Source: Microtetraspora glauca (GTDB lineage Bacteria > Actinomycetota > Actinomycetes > Streptomycetales > Streptomycetaceae). From it: a stretch of 64,000 bases of DNA. The stretch covers positions 152,211 through 216,210 of the forward strand of contig JOFO01000007.1 of NCBI GenBank assembly GCA_000721275.1, read 5' to 3'. A program made the position numbers and the translations under genes. Of this stretch, positions 24,674 through 33,688 are shown one piece after another (positions within the stretch are counted from its first letter, which is position 1; each line of letters starts with the position of its first letter). A model generated the notes under the pieces. The model saw nothing but the letters and a program-made list of their open reading frames with translations, was not told the origin of the DNA and made no database searches.

Positions 24674-24725
24674 GCGTATGTCGCGGCGGGACGGTGGGCC
24701 GTGTGAGGTGCCGGAGGAGGCTGTC

Positions 24726-25253
24726 GTGGTCAGGATCGTGCTCGTGCAGGGGGACATCACCGCCGAGGCGGTGGACGCGGTGGTCAACGCCGCGAACTCG
24801 TCGCTGCTCGGCGGCGGCGGGGTCGACGGGGCCATCCACCGGAAGGGCGGCCCGGAGATCCTCGCCGCCTGCGAGGACCTCCGCCGGTCGCACTACGGCA
24901 AGGGCCTGCCGACCGGACGCGCGGTCGCGACGACGGCCGGGCGGCTGCCGGCGCGGCACGTGATCCACACGGTGGGGCCGGTCTGGTCGGCGGACGAGGA
25001 CCGTTCCGCGCTGCTGGCCTCCTGCTACCGGGAGTCGCTGGCGGTGGCCGACGGACTCGGGGCCCGTACGGTCGCCTTCCCCGCCATCTCCACGGGGATC
25101 TACGGCTGGCCGATCGACGACGGCGCGCGGATCGCCGTCGAGGCGGTGCGGGCGGCCGGCGCGGCGGGGACGAAGGTCGAGGAGGTGCGCTTCGTGCTCT
25201 TCGACGCGACCGCGTACGCCGCCTTCGAGGCCGCTGTGGCGGCCGAGGGGTAG
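24726..25253 (+). CDS. Macro-domain protein (O-acetyl-ADP-ribose deacetylase-like)
   Basis: A 175-residue single macro domain of the MacroD/YmdB class. The GDI motif (V-Q-G-D-I-T), [18 protein letters not shown] binding loop and the [11 protein letters not shown] phosphate loop are complete. It likely binds ADP-ribose and removes acetyl or ADP-ribose groups from small molecules or proteins. The GTG at 24726 follows GGAGGAGG. It is the first host gene to the right of the integrated element and stands alone. Confidence 0.94.
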   Translation: MVRIVLVQGDITAEAVDAVVNAANSSLLGGGGVDGAIHRKGGPEILAACEDLRRSHYGKGLPTGRAVATTAGRLPARHVIHTVGPVWSADEDRSALLASCYRESLAVADGLGARTVAFPAISTGIYGWPIDDGARIAVEAVRAAGAAGTKVEEVRFVLFDATAYAAFEAAVAAEG

Positions 25254-25703
25254 TCGCCCCTCCTGGCTGCCACGTCGATCCGGGTCGACCCGCAGCCGGC
25301 CCGAAGCCGATTCGAAAGTCTGCGCTACTCCTTTTGAGGCTGTTCGAAGCCGGGTGGCTCCGTCGCGCCGTCTCGCGTCCGGTTTGTCGGGGGTTCTGGC
25401 GAAACGCTTCCTCCCTTGCGGCGTAACGGATCCGGGGGGCGTCGGCCGACCCCTGTCCTCCTGACCTGGAGGTTTCTCCGGGGTGGAGGGTTTATCGGCT
25501 TGTCCTCACGCTTGCGGGGGAATCGGGGGCTCCGGGGTGGTTCGCCGGGGATTCGGTGGGCAACTCTGGACTCGCGACGTCGAGCAGAAAACGACCGGGG
25601 CGGTCGGCCAACTTCCCTGGTCAAGGCCGGAGTTCACGGCCTTCCTTCAGAGATCGATCATTCCGTGCACAGCAGACTGGCTTCAGTTCCCGGAGGAACA
25701 GAC
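25254..25703 (+). other. Upstream region of the small secreted protein gene
   Basis: About 450 bases with no supported gene. The stretch is less GC-rich than the neighbouring coding DNA from about 25300 on and ends in a very strong ribosome site (GGAGGA at about 25692-25697). It should contain the promoter of the secreted protein gene, and the length suggests complex control. No operator is evident. Confidence 0.4.
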
Positions 25704-26009
25704 ATGGCAAGCATCCGTACCGCCCGCATCGCCGCCGCCGTCGCCGCCCTGCCGCTCGCCGCCGCCCTCTTCGGCGGAGTGGCGCAGGCCGACAACGGCG
25801 GTTTCGCGGACGACGGATCGAACACCAGCGTCGCCACCATCATCGGCAGCGGCGTGGGCGGCGACAACAACGGCAACTCGACCACCACGCAGCAGGTGGC
25901 GACCGGTTCCGGTGCCTCCAACCAGAACAACACCGCGAGCGTGAACGGCTCCGCGTTCACCCACATCTCGCAGGCGAACAACACGGTCAACTTCCACCCG
26001 TGGTGGTGA
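25704..26009 (+). CDS. Small Asn/Ser/Thr-rich secreted protein
   Basis: A 101-residue protein with a clear Sec signal peptide (cleavage near A-Q-A, about residue 27). The mature part of about 74 residues is low in charge and rich in Asn, Ser, Thr, Gly and Gln, with spaced N-N-G-N-S, Q-Q-V-A-T-G, N-Q-N-N-T-A-S-V-N-G and Q-A-N-N-T-V-N segments, and ends F-H-P-W-W. There is no cysteine. The composition and spaced Q/N residues recall curli-type or other surface fibre proteins, though no standard chaplin or rodlin motif is present. The ATG at 25704 follows a perfect GGAGGA. Function is unknown; a surface or matrix role is inference. Confidence 0.8.
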   Translation: MASIRTARIAAAVAALPLAAALFGGVAQADNGGFADDGSNTSVATIIGSGVGGDNNGNSTTTQQVATGSGASNQNNTASVNGSAFTHISQANNTVNFHPWW

Positions 26010-26101
26010 CGACCCCACGGGGCCGGCCCGAGGGGGCGTGACCGCGGTGTGAACGGCGGCCCGCGCGACGGTACTTCGGTACCGGACGCGCGGGCCGTCT
26101 C

Positions 26102-26172
26102 CGCTTTCCAGGAGCCGGGGGGGCGGCGCTTCCAAGGAGTCGGGGGCAGCGCTTTCCAGGAGTCGGGGGCGG
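26102..26172. repeat. Three imperfect tandem repeats of about 24 bp
   Basis: The units start at about 26102, 26127 and 26150 and share a core close to CGCTTTCCAGGAGTCGGGGG. They lie between the secreted protein gene and the promoter of the igr-like operon. No function is evident. Confidence 0.6.
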
Positions 26173-26197
26173 CGGCATCCTTGACACGACGAACGCA

Positions 26198-26214
26198 TCT
26201 GACGGACAGTCAGA
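26198..26214. promoter_or_regulatory. Operator-like inverted repeat before the igr-like operon
   Basis: TCTGAC-N5-GTCAGA is a perfect 6-bp inverted repeat, 31 bases before the first acyl-CoA dehydrogenase start. TTGACA at 26181-26186 is a likely -35 element just before it. The form fits a TetR-family operator and does not match the KstR consensus (TNNAACNNGTTNNA) of mycobacterial cholesterol genes. The regulator gene is not in the window. Confidence 0.6.
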
Positions 26215-26245
26215 AACCCTCGTCGTCGCCCCGGGAGGCCGTCCC

Positions 26246-27412
26246 GTGCACCTCGCCCCGACCGAGCGGCAGCTCCGGCTGCGCGCCGAACTCCGCGCGT
26301 ACTTCCGCGAGACGATGCCCGACGGGCCGCCGCCGGCGACCGACGGCGCCGCGCAGCGCCGGCTGCTGCGGCGGATCGGGGCGGACGGGCTGCTCGGCCT
26401 CGGCTGGCCGGAGGAGTACGGCGGGCAGGGCCGCGGCCCCGACGAGCAGTTCGTCTTCTTCGACGAGGCGTACCGGGCCGGCGCGCCCGTCTCGATGGTC
26501 ACGCTGAACACGGTCGGCCCCACCCTCATGCGGTACGGCACCGAGGAGCAGAAGGCCGTCTTCCTGCCCCGGATCCTGCGCGGCGAGTGCGTCTTCGCGA
26601 TCGGCTACAGCGAGCCCGAGGCCGGCACCGACCTGGCGTCGCTGCGGACGCGGGCGGTGCGCGACGGCGACTCCTGGGTGATCGACGGCCAGAAGGTCTT
26701 CACCTCCAACGCGCAGAACGCCGACTGGATCTGGCTCGCCTGCCGCACCGACCCCGAGGTGCCGCCGCACCGCGGCATCTCCCTCCTCCTCGTCCCGACC
26801 GACGCCCCCGGCTTCTCGTGGACGCCGATCGAGACCGTCGGAGGGCTCACCACCACCGCGACCTACTACGACGGGATCCGGGTCCCGGCCGGGAACCTGG
26901 TCGGCGAGGAGAACGGCGGCTGGGGCCTCATCACCGAGCAGCTCAACCACGAGCGCGTCGCCCTGGCCGCGATCGGCATGCAGGCGGAGGAGTTCTTCAC
27001 CGCTGCCCTCGACCGTGCCCGTACACCCGATCCGGTGACCGGGCGGCGCCGGATTGACGAGCCGTGGGTGCGGATCCGGGCGGCCGAGGCGCACGCCCGG
27101 CTGGCCGCGACACGCCTGCTGAACTGGCGACTCGTCGGGGACGTGGGGGCCGGCCGGCTGTCCCCGGGGGATGCCAGCGGCGTGAAGTTCGCAGGAACCG
27201 AATCGGCGGTGGAGGTGTATCGAATATGTCAGGAAATCGCGGGTGACGCGGGGACGGTGCGAGCGGGATCGCCGGGGGAGCGGGACGGCGGCGAGCTGGA
27301 GCGCATGAACCGCGCCGCCCAGATCAACACCTTCGGGGGAGGGGTGAGCGAGGTGCAGCGGGAGATCGTCGCGCGGGCACGGCTCGGCATGAAGGGAAGG
27401 GGGCGGCGGTGA
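26246..27412 (+). CDS. Acyl-CoA dehydrogenase, FadE29 (ChsE2)-like subunit
   Basis: A 388-residue FAD acyl-CoA dehydrogenase of the class that forms heterotetramers in steroid side-chain breakdown. The N-terminal helical domain, the central beta domain (Y-S-E-P-E-A-G-T-D-L near residue 125 and F-T-S-N-A) and the C-terminal helices are complete. The N-H-E-R-V segment probably holds the catalytic base. The gene starts a run of five tightly overlapping genes with the same content as the Mycobacterium igr operon. It would dehydrogenate the three-carbon side chain of a sterol-derived CoA ester together with the second dehydrogenase. The start is a GTG with an upstream GGGAGG. The substrate is inferred from context. 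Confidence 0.85.
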   Translation: MHLAPTERQLRLRAELRAYFRETMPDGPPPATDGAAQRRLLRRIGADGLLGLGWPEEYGGQGRGPDEQFVFFDEAYRAGAPVSMVTLNTVGPTLMRYGTEEQKAVFLPRILRGECVFAIGYSEPEAGTDLASLRTRAVRDGDSWVIDGQKVFTSNAQNADWIWLACRTDPEVPPHRGISLLLVPTDAPGFSWTPIETVGGLTTTATYYDGIRVPAGNLVGEENGGWGLITEQLNHERVALAAIGMQAEEFFTAALDRARTPDPVTGRRRIDEPWVRIRAAEAHARLAATRLLNWRLVGDVGAGRLSPGDASGVKFAGTESAVEVYRICQEIAGDAGTVRAGSPGERDGGELERMNRAAQINTFGGGVSEVQREIVARARLGMKGRGRR

Positions 27413-28347
27413 GCGGGGAGGGGCAGGAGGAGCTGTACGCCCGGCTGAAGGCGTACGAGGGGCGGCCGGCCGCGACCGGCGGGCGCGGCAAGGACCCGGT
27501 GAACCTGCCGATGATCCGGCACTGGTGCGAGGCCATGGGGGACGCGCACCCGGCGTACCGGGGACCGGACGCGGTGGCGCCGCCGACCATGCTCCAGGCG
27601 TGGACGATGGGCGGGCTCTCCGGGCACGAGGACCGCTCGGAGGCGTACGGGGAGCTGCTCGCCCTCCTCGACGGCGCCGGGTACACCTCGGTGGTCGCCA
27701 CCGACTGCGAGCAGGAGTACCTGCGCCCGCTCCGGCCCGGCGACGAGATCACCTTCGACGCCGTCGTCGAGTCCGTCTCGCCGCGCAAGACCACCCGGCT
27801 CGGCACCGGCCACTTCGTGACCACGCGGATGGACGTCCGGGCCGGCGGCGAGCTCGCCGGCACCCACCGCTTCCGGATCCTCAAGTACGCCCCCGCCGCC
27901 CGTCCCGCGCCACCGCCGGAGCGGCCCCGGCGGCCCCGCCCGGTGATCAACCGGGACAACGCCGGGTTCTGGGAGGGCGTCGCCGCCCACCGGCTGCTGA
28001 TCCAGCGGTGCACGGCCTGCGGCACGCTCCGCTTCCCGTGGCTGCCGGGATGCCACGCGTGCGGGTCGCCCAGGTGGGAGACCGTCGAGGCGAGCGGGGA
28101 CGGCACGGTCTTCTCGTACGTGGTCATGCACCACCCGCCCTTCCCCGCCTTCGACCCGCCGTACGCGGTCGGGCTGATCGAACTGGCCGAGGGCGTCCGG
28201 ATGATCAGCGACGTGGTCGGGGTGCCGTACGACAAGGTCCGGATCGGGATGCCGGTCCGGCTGGAGTTCCAGCGGGTCGACGACGAGCTGGAGCTGCCCG
28301 TCTTCCGCGCCGTGGACCGGCCGGACACCGGGGGAGGGGAGCGCTGA
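27409..28347 (+). CDS. chsH2: ChsH2-like enoyl-CoA hydratase subunit (MaoC plus DUF35)
   Basis: A 312-residue two-domain protein. The N-terminal MaoC-like hot-dog domain covers about residues 10-165. The C-terminal DUF35 domain covers about 170-312, with a zinc finger (R-C-T-A-C-G-T-L-R-F, then G-C-H-A-C-G-S-P) and an OB fold. Mycobacterium tuberculosis ChsH2 is 311 residues with the same order. ChsH2 pairs with ChsH1 to hydrate the enoyl-CoA and its DUF35 part docks the Ltp2 aldolase. The start overlaps the previous stop (GTGA). The symbol rests on domain order and operon context. Confidence 0.85.
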   Translation: MSGEGQEELYARLKAYEGRPAATGGRGKDPVNLPMIRHWCEAMGDAHPAYRGPDAVAPPTMLQAWTMGGLSGHEDRSEAYGELLALLDGAGYTSVVATDCEQEYLRPLRPGDEITFDAVVESVSPRKTTRLGTGHFVTTRMDVRAGGELAGTHRFRILKYAPAARPAPPPERPRRPRPVINRDNAGFWEGVAAHRLLIQRCTACGTLRFPWLPGCHACGSPRWETVEASGDGTVFSYVVMHHPPFPAFDPPYAVGLIELAEGVRMISDVVGVPYDKVRIGMPVRLEFQRVDDELELPVFRAVDRPDTGGGER

Positions 28348-28348
28348 C

Positions 28349-29383
28349 ATGGACTTCACGCCCACCGAGGAGCAGCAGGCCGCGCGGGAGCTGGCCGCCC
28401 GGATCCTCGGCGACCTCGCCACGCACGAACGGCTCGCCGCCGCCGGCGGCGGCACGGACGCCGAGCTGTGGAAGGCGCTGTGCGCCGCCGGACTGCCCGC
28501 CGCCGTCGAGGAGATCGGCCTGCTCGGCCTCGTCCTGCTGCTGGAGGAGCAGGGCCGGGTGACGGCCCAGGTGCCGCTCGCCGCGACCGGGGTGTACGGG
28601 ATCCTCGCCGTCGCCCGGCACGGCACCGGCGAGCAGCGCGCCCGCCTGCTGCCGGGGCTCCGCGCCGGGACGGCCGTCGCGACCGGCGCCTTCCCGGCGA
28701 GCGGCGCGGTCACGGCGCGGGACGGGCGGCTCACCGGGGCCGTCACCTGGGTGCCCTGGCTGCGGGACGCCGACCACGTCCTCGTCCCGGACGCGGACCG
28801 GACGCTGTGGCTGGTGCGGGCAAGGGACGCCGAGGTCGAGCCCGTCGAGCTGACCGCGCCCTGGTCAGCGGGGCGGCTGGTGCTCGCCGGGACGCCCGCC
28901 GAACGGCTCGGCGACGGGACCGGCACGGGCGCGTACGAGGACGTGCTGGCCGCCGCCCGCACGGCCTTCGCCGGTCTGCAGGCGGGCGTCTGCGCAGGTT
29001 CGCTGGCGCGGGCCGTCGCGCACACCTCCGTACGGGAGCAGTTCGGGCGCCCGCTGGCCACCCGGCAGGCGGTGCAACTGCGCGCCGCCGACGCGCACAT
29101 GGACACCGAGTCCATCCGGGTCACCGCCTACGAGGCGGCCTGGCGGTCCGACGCGGGGCTGGACTGCGCCGGGGCGGCCCTCACGGCCGCCTGGTGGGCG
29201 TCCGAGGCGGGCAAGCGGGTCGTGCACAGCGGCCAGCACCTGCACGGCGGCACGGGCGCCGACCTCGACCACCCTGTCCACCGGCACTTCCTGTGGGGCC
29301 GGCAGCTCGACGCCTACCTGGGCGCCGGCACCGAACTCCTCGCCGAACTCGGCGATCTGCTCGCGAAGGGGGAGACGGCATGA
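28349..29383 (+). CDS. Acyl-CoA dehydrogenase, FadE28 (ChsE1)-like subunit
   Basis: A 344-residue short acyl-CoA dehydrogenase. The N-terminal helical domain is intact (F-T-P-T-E-E-Q-Q-A-A-R-E-L), but the middle domain is reduced and the usual substrate motif is poor. The C-terminal part keeps R-E-Q-F-G-R-P-L-A-T-R-Q-A-V-Q and H-G-G-T-G-A-D. This is the partner-subunit type that supplies part of the FAD site in alpha2-beta2 enzymes. It begins one base after the ChsH2-like stop. Together with the dehydrogenase at 26246-27412 it should form one enzyme. Confidence 0.84.
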   Translation: MDFTPTEEQQAARELAARILGDLATHERLAAAGGGTDAELWKALCAAGLPAAVEEIGLLGLVLLLEEQGRVTAQVPLAATGVYGILAVARHGTGEQRARLLPGLRAGTAVATGAFPASGAVTARDGRLTGAVTWVPWLRDADHVLVPDADRTLWLVRARDAEVEPVELTAPWSAGRLVLAGTPAERLGDGTGTGAYEDVLAAARTAFAGLQAGVCAGSLARAVAHTSVREQFGRPLATRQAVQLRAADAHMDTESIRVTAYEAAWRSDAGLDCAGAALTAAWWASEAGKRVVHSGQHLHGGTGADLDHPVHRHFLWGRQLDAYLGAGTELLAELGDLLAKGETA

Positions 29384-29787
29384 CGCCGCCGCAGGCCGGG
29401 GACGCGCTGCCGCCGCTGGAGATCCCGGTGACCCGCACGCTCGTCGTCGCCGGGGCCGTCGCGTCCCGCGACTACCAGGACGTGCACCACGACGCCGAGG
29501 CCGCCCGGGCCAAGGGCTCCCCGGACGTCTTCATGAACATCCTCACGACCAACGGCCTCGTCGGCCGGTACGTCACCGACCACTTCGGCCCGCACGCCGT
29601 GCTCCGCAAGGTCGCCATCCGGCTCGGCGCCCCCAACCACCCCGGTGACACCATGGTGTTGACCGGCACCGTCGCCGAGGTGACGGACGGCCCGGACGGC
29701 ACCGCCACCGCGCTCGTGCGCGTCACCGGGGCCAACGGCCTCGGCCACCACGTCACCGGCACGGTCACCGTGGAGGTGCCCCGATGA
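29380..29787 (+). CDS. chsH1: ChsH1-like MaoC hydratase subunit
   Basis: A 135-residue single hot-dog MaoC-like domain. Key positions are S-R-D-Y-Q-D-V-H-H-D near residue 30 (the hydratase motif with catalytic Asp and His) and G-D-T-M-V-L-T-G near residue 90. It would carry the active site of the hydratase formed with the ChsH2-like protein. The ATG at 29380 overlaps the previous stop (ATGA), and its own stop overlaps the next start (ATGA). Long in-frame extensions upstream are only frame shadows of the dehydrogenase gene. Confidence 0.86.
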   Translation: MTPPQAGDALPPLEIPVTRTLVVAGAVASRDYQDVHHDAEAARAKGSPDVFMNILTTNGLVGRYVTDHFGPHAVLRKVAIRLGAPNHPGDTMVLTGTVAEVTDGPDGTATALVRVTGANGLGHHVTGTVTVEVPR

Positions 29788-30950
29788 GCCTGCGCCACCC
29801 CGACGGCCTCGGCGGCCGGGCCGCCGTCGCCGGCATCGGCGCGACCGCGTTCACCAAGGACTCCGGCCGCAGCGAACTGTCCCTCGCCGTCGAAGCGGTG
29901 CGGGCCGCCCTCGACGACGCCGGGCTCACCCCCGGCGACGTGGACGGGCTGGTCACCTTCACCATGGACACCAACCCCGAGATCACCGTCGCCCAGGCGG
30001 CCGGCATCGGCGAGCTCTCCTTCTTCTCCCGCGTCCACTACGGCGGCGGCGCGGCCTGCGCCACCGTCCAGCAGGCCGCCCTCGCCGTCGCCACCGGCAT
30101 CGCCGAGGTCGTCGTCTGCTACCGGGCCTTCAACGAGCGGTCCGGCCGCCGCTTCGGCTCCGGGGTGCAGCAGCGGGAGCCGTCCGCCGAAGGCGCGGCG
30201 CTCGGCTGGCAGCTGCCGTTCGGGCTGCTGACCCCCGCCTCCTGGGTCGCCATGGCCGCCCAGCGCTATCTGCACGCGTACGGGCTCGCTCCGGAGGTCT
30301 TCGGCCACGTCGCCGTCACCGACCGCCGCCACGCGGCCACCAACCCCGCCGCCTGGTTCCACGGCAAGCCGATCACGCTCGCCGACCACGCCGCCTCCCG
30401 CTGGATCGCGGAGCCGCTCCGGCTCCTCGACTGCTGCCAGGAGACCGACGGCGGCCAGGCGATCGTCGTCACCACCCCCGAGCGCGCCCGCGACCTGCGG
30501 CACCCGCCGGCCGTCGTCCTCGCCGCCGCCCAGGGCGCGGGCCGCCGGCAGGAGGCCATGACCAGCTTCTACCGGGACGGGCTGACCGGGCTGCCCGAGA
30601 TGGGGGTGGTGGCCCGGCAGCTGTGGCGGACCTCGGGGCTGCGGCCCGCCGACATCGACGTGGGCATCCTCTACGACCACTTCACCCCGTTCGTGCTCAT
30701 GCAGCTGGAGGAGTTCGGGTTCTGCGCGCCGGGCGAGGGCGGCGACTTCGTCGCGGCGGACGCGCTGCCGCTCAACACCCACGGCGGGCAGCTCGGCGAG
30801 GCGTACCTCCACGGCATGAACGGCATCGCGGAGGCGGTACGGCAGGTGCGGGGCAGCGCGGTGAACCAGATACCCGGCGCGGCCCGCGTCCTGGTCACGG
30901 CCGGCACCGGCGTCCCCACCTCGGGCCTGGTACTGGGCGCGGACGGCTGA
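29784..30950 (+). CDS. ltp2: Ltp2-like thiolase-fold aldolase
   Basis: A 388-residue protein of the SCP2-thiolase/lipid-transfer class, the size of M. tuberculosis Ltp2 (386). The N-terminal half has I-G-A-T-A-F-T-K and a D-G-L-V-T-F-T-M-D segment. The canonical thiolase active-site cysteine block is altered (G-G-G-A-A-C-A-T-V-Q), and the C-terminal motif N-T-H-G-G-Q-L-G-E-A-Y replaces the usual N-x-x-G-G-x-I-x-x-G-H-P. This pattern fits the retro-aldolase that removes propionyl-CoA from the steroid side chain. It would act docked to the DUF35 domain of the ChsH2-like protein. It is the last gene of the operon. Confidence 0.86.
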   Translation: MSLRHPDGLGGRAAVAGIGATAFTKDSGRSELSLAVEAVRAALDDAGLTPGDVDGLVTFTMDTNPEITVAQAAGIGELSFFSRVHYGGGAACATVQQAALAVATGIAEVVVCYRAFNERSGRRFGSGVQQREPSAEGAALGWQLPFGLLTPASWVAMAAQRYLHAYGLAPEVFGHVAVTDRRHAATNPAAWFHGKPITLADHAASRWIAEPLRLLDCCQETDGGQAIVVTTPERARDLRHPPAVVLAAAQGAGRRQEAMTSFYRDGLTGLPEMGVVARQLWRTSGLRPADIDVGILYDHFTPFVLMQLEEFGFCAPGEGGDFVAADALPLNTHGGQLGEAYLHGMNGIAEAVRQVRGSAVNQIPGAARVLVTAGTGVPTSGLVLGADG

Positions 30951-31136
30951 CAGCCGCGGGGGCCGCAGGGGCAGGGATGCGGAGGGCGGGGTTCCCCGGC
31001 GGGACCCTGACGCTCGGCTGATGGCGGCTCCACCCAGAGGAGGTGGGGGCGGCCCGACGACTCCGACCTGAGAGGGAGCCGGGTTCGGGACCTGGGGCCG
31101 ATCCCTCCGGCACCCCTCCGCTCCTAGCGTGGAGCC

Positions 31137-31748
31137 ATGACTCCGCCACCCACTGGCCCCGTCTGCGCCGGCGCCTCGACGGCCGTCACCCGGCCCGCAG
31201 AGCGCACGGCCCCGCGCACGTCGCCGCGTCCGGGCCCGCGCCCGTTCGCGTACCCCTCGTTCTCCTCGTTCGTGAGGGCGCGCGGACCGCTGCTGCTGCG
31301 GACCGCCCGCTCGCTGACCGCGAACCCGAGCGACGCCGAGGACCTGCTCCAGACCGCGCTCGCCAAGACCTTCGTGGCCTGGGAGCGGATCGAGGACCAC
31401 CGGGCCCTCGACGGGTACGTGCGCCGGGCGCTGGTGAACACCCGCACCTCGCAGTGGCGCAAGCGCAAGGTCGACGAGTTCGTCTGCGACGAGCTGCCCG
31501 AGCCCGCTGGCCTGCCCGAACCGGACCCGGCCGAGCGCCAGGTCCTGCACGACGCCATGTGGCGCGCCGTCATGCGGCTCCCCGAGCGGCAGCGGCAGAT
31601 GGTCGTCCTGCGGTACTACGAGGACCTGAGCGAGGCGCAGACCGCCGAGCTGCTCGGGGTCTCCGTGGGGACGGTGAAGAGCGCGGTCTCCCGCGCCCTC
31701 GGCCGCCTCCGCGAGGACCCGGACCTCACGGCGGGCGTCGCGGCCTGA
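31137..31748 (+). CDS. SigE-family ECF RNA polymerase sigma factor
   Basis: A 203-residue group IV sigma factor. Residues 1-35 are a Pro/Arg-rich extension. Region 2 (about 40-105) reads A-R-S-L-T-A-N-P-S-D-A-E-D-L-L-Q-T-A. Region 4 (about 135-190) includes L-P-E-R-Q-R-Q-M-V-V-L-R-Y-Y-E-D-L-S and the helix-turn-helix V-S-V-G-T-V-K-S-A-V-S-R-A. No anti-sigma gene is adjacent. It lies between the igr-like operon and the acyl-CoA ligase gene, with about 190 bases before it, so regulation of either neighbour is possible but unproven. SigE-family here means the Streptomyces sporulation-type group in public annotation, not the E. coli sigma-E. Confidence 0.88.
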   Translation: MTPPPTGPVCAGASTAVTRPAERTAPRTSPRPGPRPFAYPSFSSFVRARGPLLLRTARSLTANPSDAEDLLQTALAKTFVAWERIEDHRALDGYVRRALVNTRTSQWRKRKVDEFVCDELPEPAGLPEPDPAERQVLHDAMWRAVMRLPERQRQMVVLRYYEDLSEAQTAELLGVSVGTVKSAVSRALGRLREDPDLTAGVAA

Positions 31749-31913
31749 GGGCGGGCGTCGCAGCCTCACCGCGGGTGTCTCGGCCCGACGGCCCGCGCCG
31801 TCAGCGGTGACGCCCCTGCCCGGCAGGTGAGGGGCGCCGGCCCTCCCCGGCGCCCCCTCCTCGCCGCTTCCGCCAGCGATCACTGGCAATTTCCGTACTC
31901 CCGGGTAGTGACA

Positions 31914-31925
31914 TACCGCGCGGTA
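31914..31925. promoter_or_regulatory. Palindrome upstream of the acyl-CoA ligase gene
   Basis: TACCGCGCGGTA is a perfect 12-bp palindrome about 58 bases before the ligase start. The TACC and GGTA ends resemble TetR-type operators of lipid genes. The regulator is unknown. Confidence 0.4.
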
Positions 31926-31982
31926 CGTGCGCAGAATCTGCACATCCTTACTGCCACGTAGCGCCCACCGGGAGGACGCCCC

Positions 31983-33635
<1,653 letters not shown>

Positions 33636-33656
33636 CGGGACCGGAGCGGTGAAGCG

Positions 33657-33685
33657 GAGGGGAGGGTCGAAGCGACCCTCCCCTC
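33657..33685. terminator. Hairpin terminator between convergent genes
   Basis: A perfect 13-bp stem (33657-33669 with 33673-33685) with a 3-base loop. It lies between the ends of the acyl-CoA ligase gene and the large PAS/receiver gene. Confidence 0.8.
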
Positions 33686-33688
33686 CCC

